A stretch of DNA of 10,841 nt from Phycisphaerae bacterium (GTDB taxonomy: Bacteria > Planctomycetota > Phycisphaerae > UBA1845 > Fen-1342), in contig JALHOX010000062.1 in the NCBI GenBank assembly GCA_022842805.1, positions 3,627 to 14,467 of the forward strand. Reading direction: 5' to 3'. Position 1 is the first letter of the stretch. Each line of letters starts with the position of its first letter. The notes below the pieces were generated by a model. That model was not told the origin of the DNA, did no database searches, and saw only the letters and a list, made by a program, of their open reading frames with translations. Positions 6,281 to 10,841 of the stretch are shown here, piece by piece. The translations under genes and the position numbers were made by a program.

Positions 6281-7561
6281 TCACGGCGCCGCACAAACAC
6301 TCCCCGCCACCACGGCCCGCCTCGCACCCGTGATCCGCGGCAGCGCAATCGGCACCCCCTGATCGCATAGATCCGCCAGCACCGCAAAGGCGATCGCCTC
6401 GCGATGCCCCGCCGGCAGCCCGTGCACATCGGTCATGTCGATCACCGCCCGCAAACCGCACGCCCCGATCGCACGCGCCAGCTCGCCCCGCAGCGCCCGG
6501 TTCGCCGCACCGCCGCCGGCGAGCAAAATGCGACCGGCGTCCGGCGCATCCCGCGCGACGGCGGCCGCGATCGTGTCGGCCAGCGCCGCGCTCGCCGATC
6601 GCAGCACATCATTGGCCGCACCCGCCGGGGCCACCTCGTCGATCAGCATTCGCAATTCATCGCCGCTGCCCAGCGATCGCCGCTGCGCCACTTGCTGCTC
6701 CAACCCGCCGCGAATCCGCGCCACGACTTCCGCCCGCGCCGCGCCTCGCTCCGCCGCCGCTCCATCCCGATCAAACGGCTCGTTCAGCAGTCGCCGCGCC
6801 AGCCCGTCGAGCAGATGGTTACAAGCGCAAATGTCCCCGCCGCGAATCGCATCAAGCTCGGCCTCGCCCACCGCCGCCGGCGGATGCGCATGCTCATCGC
6901 CCCAGTTGCGCCGCCCCGTCAGCGCCGCAATCGGCGCGCTCGTCACCGGCGAAACTCCCGAGTGTTCGGCCGCCCGCGCCAGGTCGCTCAGATTGACCGC
7001 CGCCGCCTGCCTTCGCGGCAGCACGGTGTGGTTCGCGAATCCGCCCAGATTCACCACCACGCGCGATTCACGATCCGAACCGAGCAACACGAAATCGGCG
7101 ATCGGCGTCAGCGGCGCTCCCTGCCCGCCCGCCGCGATATCCGCCGCCCGAAAATCGCAGATCACCCTGCAGCCGAACTCCGCCGCAACCGGCGCCGGCG
7201 AAAAGAGCTGCCAACTCAACGGCGGAGCATGAAACACCGTCTGCCCATGAATGCCGATCAAGTCACAACCCGGCCCCGCACCACCCGCCGCGCCAGCCCC
7301 CGTCGACGCCAGCACCGCCCCGATCGCCTCGCAATGCGCCAGCGCAAAATCGCGCGACAGCGCGCAAATCTCCGCCGCCGACAGCCGCGCCCCTTCGCAA
7401 AACGCCCGCAACCGCGGCCCCAACTCCCCCAGCGGCCGAGACCCGACCCGCTCCACGTCGCACCGCAGCGCCAGCCTCTGCCCCGCGATCCGCACCAGCG
7501 CCACGTCGATCGCATCCAGGCTCGTCCCGGTCATCGCACCAATCACCCGTCGCGGACTCAT
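6281..7561 (-). CDS. anmK: Anhydro-N-acetylmuramic acid kinase
   Basis: AnmK phosphorylates and opens 1,6-anhydro-MurNAc to MurNAc-6-phosphate in the cytoplasm, recycling peptidoglycan fragments. Family motifs appear in order: GAMTGTSLDAIDVAL (8-22), the ATP-binding N-terminus; GIHGQTVFH (103-111); DFRAADIAAGGQGAPL (136-151); NLGGFAN (171-177); LLAGGGAANRAL (346-357); GLPAGHREAIAFAVLA (381-396); LPRITGA (407-413). At 426 residues it is longer than usual (about 370 in E. coli). The extra length lies mainly between NLGGFAN and GGDICACN (241-248), about 50 residues more than expected. The usual DTGPGN motif reads DICACN; the Asp and Asn are kept but both glycines are lost. The ATG at 7561 follows AGAGG (7570-7574 on the plus strand) with eight bases of spacing. 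It is divergent from the SDR gene, with no recycling partner such as murQ beside it. Confidence 0.93.
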   Translation of the reverse strand: MSPRRVIGAMTGTSLDAIDVALVRIAGQRLALRCDVERVGSRPLGELGPRLRAFCEGARLSAAEICALSRDFALAHCEAIGAVLASTGAGAAGGAGPGCDLIGIHGQTVFHAPPLSWQLFSPAPVAAEFGCRVICDFRAADIAAGGQGAPLTPIADFVLLGSDRESRVVVNLGGFANHTVLPRRQAAAVNLSDLARAAEHSGVSPVTSAPIAALTGRRNWGDEHAHPPAAVGEAELDAIRGGDICACNHLLDGLARRLLNEPFDRDGAAAERGAARAEVVARIRGGLEQQVAQRRSLGSGDELRMLIDEVAPAGAANDVLRSASAALADTIAAAVARDAPDAGRILLAGGGAANRALRGELARAIGACGLRAVIDMTDVHGLPAGHREAIAFAVLADLCDQGVPIALPRITGARRAVVAGSVCAAP

Positions 7562-7725
7562 GCGGACAGCCTCTGAAAAATCTGAAAACAGACTCTGGTA
7601 GCAACAGCGCTAGCATGAAAGGTCGTTGGAGATTGGTTTGACTCGCCCAGACCCCGAACCACCAGCCAGTTTCCCGAAGCCCGACCGGCAGCATAACCGC
7701 GCCCACGATCCGAAGGAATGAAACC

Positions 7726-8484
7726 GTGACCGACGCCAAGCACTACCTGATCCTCGGCGCCTACGGCGGCATCGGCAGCGCCCTCGCCCGGCGCATCGCC
7801 AACTCCGGCGCCCGCCTCACGCTCGCCGGCCGCGACGCCGCCAAACTCGCCACGCTCGCCCAGGAGATCGGCGGCGCGCTGACGCTCCCGCTCGACGCCG
7901 CAAGCTTCGAAGAGGTCGAGCAGGCCTTCGAAACCGCCAAAGCGCAGCAAGGCGAACTCGCCGGCGTCGCCAATTGCTGCGGGTCGGTGCTGCTGAAGGC
8001 GGCCCACCTCACCAGCTTTGCCGAGTTCGAGAGCGTCTGGCAGCGAAACGTCACCACCGCCTTCGCCACAGTCCGCGCCGCCGCCAAATCCATGCGCGGC
8101 AACCCCACCGGTGGCGCCGTCGTGCTCTTTTCGAGCGCTGCCGCCGCCATCGGCCTCGCCAACCACGAAGCCATCGCCGCCGCCAAAGGCGCGGTCGAAG
8201 GCCTCACGCTCTCCGCCGCAGCCACCTACGCCGCTCAAGGCATTCGCGTAAACGCGATCGCTCCGGGCCTGGTCGAAACGCCGCTCACCGCCAGCCTTCG
8301 CAGCAACGACCTCGCCGCGAAAGGCTCGCTCGCCATGCACCCGCTCGGCCGCTTCGGCAGCGCCGACGAACTCGCAGCAGCCGCCGCCTGGCTGCTCTCC
8401 GACGACGCGTCCTGGATCACCGGACAAGTCCTCGGCGTCGACGGCGGACTGGCGCGACTGAAAACCCGCGGCAAGGCCGGCTGA
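7726..8484 (+). CDS. Short-chain dehydrogenase/reductase-like protein lacking the catalytic Tyr
   Basis: This 252-residue Rossmann protein has the cofactor loop GAYGGIG (11-17), a variant of TGxxxGIG. AGRD at 34-37 suggests NADP preference, VANCCG (81-86) stands where NNAG is usual, and N108 is in QRNVT. S137 lies in LFSSAAA and K154 in AAAKGAVEGL. VNAIAPGLVETPLT (175-188) and the C-terminal ITGQVLGVDGG (231-241) are typical of the FabG-like classical SDRs. The catalytic Tyr, four residues before the Lys, is Ile150 (NHEAIAAAK). The fold and cofactor binding are clear, but ordinary carbonyl reduction is doubtful. The GTG start at 7726 has AAGGA at 7713-7717 with eight bases of spacing. The upstream ATG at 7718 reads only three codons to a TGA overlapping the GTG, so GTG is the start. 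It is divergent from anmK; the substrate is unknown. Confidence 0.85.
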   Translation: MTDAKHYLILGAYGGIGSALARRIANSGARLTLAGRDAAKLATLAQEIGGALTLPLDAASFEEVEQAFETAKAQQGELAGVANCCGSVLLKAAHLTSFAEFESVWQRNVTTAFATVRAAAKSMRGNPTGGAVVLFSSAAAAIGLANHEAIAAAKGAVEGLTLSAAATYAAQGIRVNAIAPGLVETPLTASLRSNDLAAKGSLAMHPLGRFGSADELAAAAAWLLSDDASWITGQVLGVDGGLARLKTRGKAG

Positions 8485-8498
8485 CGCGCACCACCGTC

Positions 8499-8539
8499 GC
8501 CGCGGCGCACCGCCCACCCGCCCAAACCGGCGCCGCGGC
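8499..8539 (+). terminator. Hairpin after the SDR gene
   Basis: GCCGCGGCGC (8499-8508) pairs perfectly with GCGCCGCGGC (8530-8539), a 10-bp all-G/C stem with a 21-base loop, 14 bases after the stop. Both arms contain shorter self-palindromes, and there is no T-run, so a terminator role is only plausible. Confidence 0.3.
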
Positions 8540-8618
8540 CTACACCGCCCACCCACACCCCAACCCTTAAGTTTCTGCCATCAATCAAGTTACAGCGATC
8601 GCCCCGCGACCGGTTCGA

Positions 8619-8647
8619 TTGACCTCCTACGGCGAATCCGGTATTAC
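8619..8647 (+). promoter_or_regulatory. Sigma70-type promoter for tssBC
   Basis: A -35 of TTGACC (8619-8624, 5 of 6 to TTGACA) is followed after exactly 17 bases by a -10 of TATTAC (8642-8647, 4 of 6 to TATAAT), within an A/T-richer patch. Transcription would start near 8654, leaving a leader of roughly 80 bases before tssB. This is the best promoter match I found in the window, and it points at the only clear operon on the right side. Confidence 0.5.
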
Positions 8648-8672
8648 CGATAAACTATTGAGCGAAATCGCC

Positions 8673-8718
8673 CGGTCGCGAGCGCGAGTCCCTCCGGCTC
8701 CCCACGCCCGCGCGACCG
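8673..8718 (+). repeat. Inverted repeat in the tssB leader
   Basis: CGGTCGCG (8673-8680) pairs perfectly with CGCGACCG (8711-8718) around a 30-base loop, ending eight bases before the tssB ribosome binding site. A third copy of CGCGACCG lies at 8605-8612, just upstream of the -35. The set could be a leader structure or protein-binding sites. Confidence 0.3.
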
Positions 8719-8736
8719 AGACATCCGGAGCATCTC

Positions 8737-9234
8737 ATGGCCGCGCCACAACAATCCAAGGCCCCCAAAGAACGCGTCAATATCACCTATCGCCCCGCCA
8801 CCAATACCAAGGAGCAGAAAGAGCTCCCGTTTCGCATGACGGTGCTGGGCGACTTCACCGGCAAGCCCGACGAAACGCCGCTCGAAGATCGCAAGATGAT
8901 CCGTGTCGACAAAGACACCTTCAACGACGTCATGCGCAGCCAGAGCCTCAGCGTCGCCGTCAACGTGCCCGATCGCCTCTCGGGCAAGGCCGGCGAAGAG
9001 ATGGGCTGCGAACTGAAATTCGCCACGCTCAAGGACTTCGAGCCCGAGCAGGTCGCGCGTCAGGTGCCGGCCCTCAAGCAGTTGCTCGAGATGCGCGAAG
9101 CGCTCACCGCCATCAAAGCCCCCCTCGCCAACAAGCGCGATTTCGCCAAGAAAATCAGCGAAATCGTCAAGGACGAGGCCACCCGCAACAAACTGCTCGC
9201 CGTGCTCAAGAATGAACCCGAGGAAGGCGCCTGA
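8737..9234 (+). CDS. tssB: Type VI secretion system sheath small subunit TssB (VipA/ImpB)
   Basis: TssB pairs with TssC to build the contractile cytoplasmic sheath of the type VI secretion system. At 165 residues it has the normal family length. Typical features in order: RVNITYRP (13-20), KELPFRMTVLGDFTG (28-42), PLEDRKMIRVDKDTFNDVM (48-66), LKFATLKDFEPEQVARQVP (93-111) and LKQLLEMREAL (113-123). A charged helical C-terminus follows, ending NEPEEGA. The ATG at 8737 follows GGAG (8727-8730) with six bases of spacing. It is the first gene after the predicted promoter and lies 90 bases upstream of tssC, the conserved order of T6SS clusters. Nothing key appears to be missing. Confidence 0.95.
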   Translation: MAAPQQSKAPKERVNITYRPATNTKEQKELPFRMTVLGDFTGKPDETPLEDRKMIRVDKDTFNDVMRSQSLSVAVNVPDRLSGKAGEEMGCELKFATLKDFEPEQVARQVPALKQLLEMREALTAIKAPLANKRDFAKKISEIVKDEATRNKLLAVLKNEPEEGA

Positions 9235-9324
9235 TCCCGATCATGAATCCTGCGCCGCCCGACGCCTCCTTCAATCGCGCGACGCCGCAAACCAACCGAT
9301 AGCCCGCAGCGGAGACGATAGACC

Positions 9325-10800
9325 ATGGCTGAAGCCCCGCAGTCCGGACAACAACCTCAGGCCGAGTCGCAGGACATCGCCAGCCTGCTCGACGAAATCA
9401 CCGTAGCCGCAGGCATCAAGGACGAAGAGTCCCGCCTCAAGGCACGCCGCGGCGTCAAGGAATTCCTCGCCAAGGTCGTCGCCACGCCCGGCGAAAAAAT
9501 CGACAAGGCGCTCGTCGATTCCTACATCGCCGAAATCGACGCCCGCATCAGCGCCCAGCTCGACGAGATCCTCCACAGCGCGCCGGTGCAAAAACTCGAG
9601 TCCGCCTGGCGCGGGCTGAAGTTCCTCGTGGATCAGACCGACTTCCGCGAGAACATGAAGATCGACATCATCAACGTCTCCAAAGACCAGCTCCTCGAAG
9701 ACTTCGAAAATTCCCCCGAAATCGTCAAGAGCGGGCTCTATCAGCACATCTACACCGCCGAGTTCGGCCAGGCCGGCGGCGAGCCGATCGGCGCCATGAT
9801 CGCCAACTACGACTTCGGCCCCGGCCCGCGCGACATCGCTCTCGCTCAAAAGGTCTCCGCCGTCGCCGCCATGTCGCACTGCCCCTTCATCGCCGCCGCT
9901 TCGCCCGAGATGTTCGGCATCGACGACTTCCAGGAACTGCCCAAGGTCCGCGACCTCGCGACCGTTTACGAAGGGCCGCAGTTCACGAAGTGGCGCAGCT
10001 TCCGCGATTCACCCGACGCGCGCTATTTCTCGCTCACGCTGCCGCGCTTCCTGCTGCGCCATCCCTATGACCCCAGCGCCAATCCGGTGAAGGCCTTCGA
10101 CTATCAGGAAGCCGTCACCGACGACCACAAGAAGTATCTCTGGGGCAACGCCTCCTTCGCCTTCGCCACGCGCCTCGCGGCCAGCTTCGCCACTTCGCGC
10201 TGGACGATGAACTGCACCGGCCCGCAGGCCGGCGGCATGGTCGAAAACCTCATCCTCCATCAGTACGACACGCTCGAAGGCATTCAGACCAAGATCCCGA
10301 CCGAAGTGCTCATCAGCGACCGTCGCGAATTCGAAATCGCCGAGAGCGGCTTCATCGCACTGACGATGTACAAAAACACCGACAAGGCCTGCTTCTTCAG
10401 CGCCAACTCGGTGCAAAAGCCCAAGACCTTCCCCGACACCCCCGAGGGCCGCGCCGACCAGACCAACTACAAGCTCGGCACGCGCCTGCCCTACATGATG
10501 ATGATCTCACGCCTGGCGCATTACCTGAAGGTGCTGCAGCGCGACAACCTGCAGACCTGGCAGACGCCGGTCAAGATGCAGACCGAGCTGAACGAGTGGC
10601 TGCGTCAGTACGCCGCCGACATGGACAACCCCACCGAAGAAGTGGCCAATCGCCGACCGATCCGCAAGTTCGACGTCAAGGTGGCCGAGGTCGAAGGCGA
10701 AGTCGGCTGGTACAAGGTCGACCTTCAGATCATGCCGCACATCAAGTACGAAGGCGCCAACTTCTCGCTCTCGCTGGTCGGCAAGCTCGACAAAACCTAA
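9325..10800 (+). CDS. tssC: Type VI secretion system sheath large subunit TssC (VipB/ImpC/EvpB)
   Basis: TssC is the large sheath protein that interlocks with TssB and is recycled by the ClpV (TssH) ATPase after contraction. The 491-residue length is normal. Family motifs in order: ESAWRGLKFLV (92-102), GEPIGAMIANYDF (152-164), HCPFIAAASPEMFG (185-198), YFSLTLPRFLLRHPY (234-248), YLWGNASFAFA (271-281), GGMVENL (303-309), PTEVLISDRREFEIAESGFI (325-344), RLPY (387-390) and AHYLKVLQRD (398-407). The C-terminal domain ends SLSLVGKLDKT. The N-terminal helix with SLLDEI (20-25) sits where ClpV binds VipB in studied systems; that role here is inferred. The ATG at 9325 follows GGAG (9311-9314) with ten bases of spacing. 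The 41 bases left after the stop show no gene start; hcp or baseplate genes may follow outside the window. Confidence 0.97.
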   Translation: MAEAPQSGQQPQAESQDIASLLDEITVAAGIKDEESRLKARRGVKEFLAKVVATPGEKIDKALVDSYIAEIDARISAQLDEILHSAPVQKLESAWRGLKFLVDQTDFRENMKIDIINVSKDQLLEDFENSPEIVKSGLYQHIYTAEFGQAGGEPIGAMIANYDFGPGPRDIALAQKVSAVAAMSHCPFIAAASPEMFGIDDFQELPKVRDLATVYEGPQFTKWRSFRDSPDARYFSLTLPRFLLRHPYDPSANPVKAFDYQEAVTDDHKKYLWGNASFAFATRLAASFATSRWTMNCTGPQAGGMVENLILHQYDTLEGIQTKIPTEVLISDRREFEIAESGFIALTMYKNTDKACFFSANSVQKPKTFPDTPEGRADQTNYKLGTRLPYMMMISRLAHYLKVLQRDNLQTWQTPVKMQTELNEWLRQYAADMDNPTEEVANRRPIRKFDVKVAEVEGEVGWYKVDLQIMPHIKYEGANFSLSLVGKLDKT

Positions 10801-10841
10801 ACCCGCGGGACCGCCCCTGTGTGGAACCCGTTTGGCGTGTG

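Noticed and set aside
6404..7576. A 390-codon plus-strand frame opposite anmK
   Set aside because: Arg/Gln/Pro-rich composition typical of antisense in G+C-rich DNA, while anmK motifs are unmistakable on the minus strand.
7637..7642. TTGACT upstream of the SDR gene as a -35 element
   Set aside because: No A/T-rich -10 lies 15-19 bases downstream; the stretch that follows is C-rich.
7558..8556. A 332-codon minus-strand frame opposite the SDR gene
   Set aside because: Gly/Arg/Glu-rich shadow of a well-supported SDR gene; no motif or ribosome binding site.
9243..9302. A 19-codon frame between tssB and tssC
   Set aside because: No ribosome binding site, no recognisable feature and a length easily reached by chance; the gap is better seen as an ordinary intergenic spacer.

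Overview
The window is GC-rich bacterial chromosome with strong C/G bias at third codon positions. A planctomycete (Planctomycetota, possibly Phycisphaerae-like) is the best guess. The support is a lipoprotein with an Asn-X linker and a PD40-type propeller, a membrane glycosyltransferase ending in an apparent NPCBM domain, a tRNA gene without encoded CCA, and several genes without a clear Shine-Dalgarno sequence. This taxonomic call is inference; no rRNA or marker gene is present.

Layout. At the left edge is the possible tail of a gene (1-42), then a 76-residue two-helix membrane protein (52-282, +). Two hairpins and tRNA-Ser(GCU) (382-473, +) follow. Next come two minus-strand genes of glycan assembly. 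The upstream one is a family-2 glycosyltransferase of the polyprenyl-phosphate sugar synthase type (3989-3252). The downstream one is a large multi-pass GT-C-like protein with an extracytoplasmic C-terminal module (3087-559). Divergent from them is a secreted lipoprotein (4243-6084, +) with a lipobox, Asn-rich tether, Ig-like domain and seven repeat units of a beta-propeller. Facing it is anmK for anhydromuropeptide recycling (7561-6281, -). Divergent from anmK is a short-chain dehydrogenase-like gene (7726-8484, +) that lacks the usual catalytic tyrosine. The right edge holds tssB and tssC (8737-9234 and 9325-10800, +), the contractile sheath of a type VI secretion system, behind a recognisable sigma70-type promoter.

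How the genes may work together. The GT2 enzyme could charge a polyprenyl phosphate with a sugar that the GT-C protein then transfers on the outer face of the membrane. TssB and TssC form one sheath heterodimer, and the rest of the secretion system presumably lies to the right of the window. AnmK, the SDR and the lipoprotein look like independent units.

Most apparent long reading frames opposite these genes are GC-driven shadows. No intergenic gap exceeds about 255 bases. I see no CRISPR array, insertion sequence, integrase or defence system. The most notable points are family-level oddities: the AnmK insertion and altered motif, the Tyr-less SDR, the GT-C/NPCBM fusion, the propeller's metal-site-like loops, and a type VI sheath pair in a probable planctomycete.
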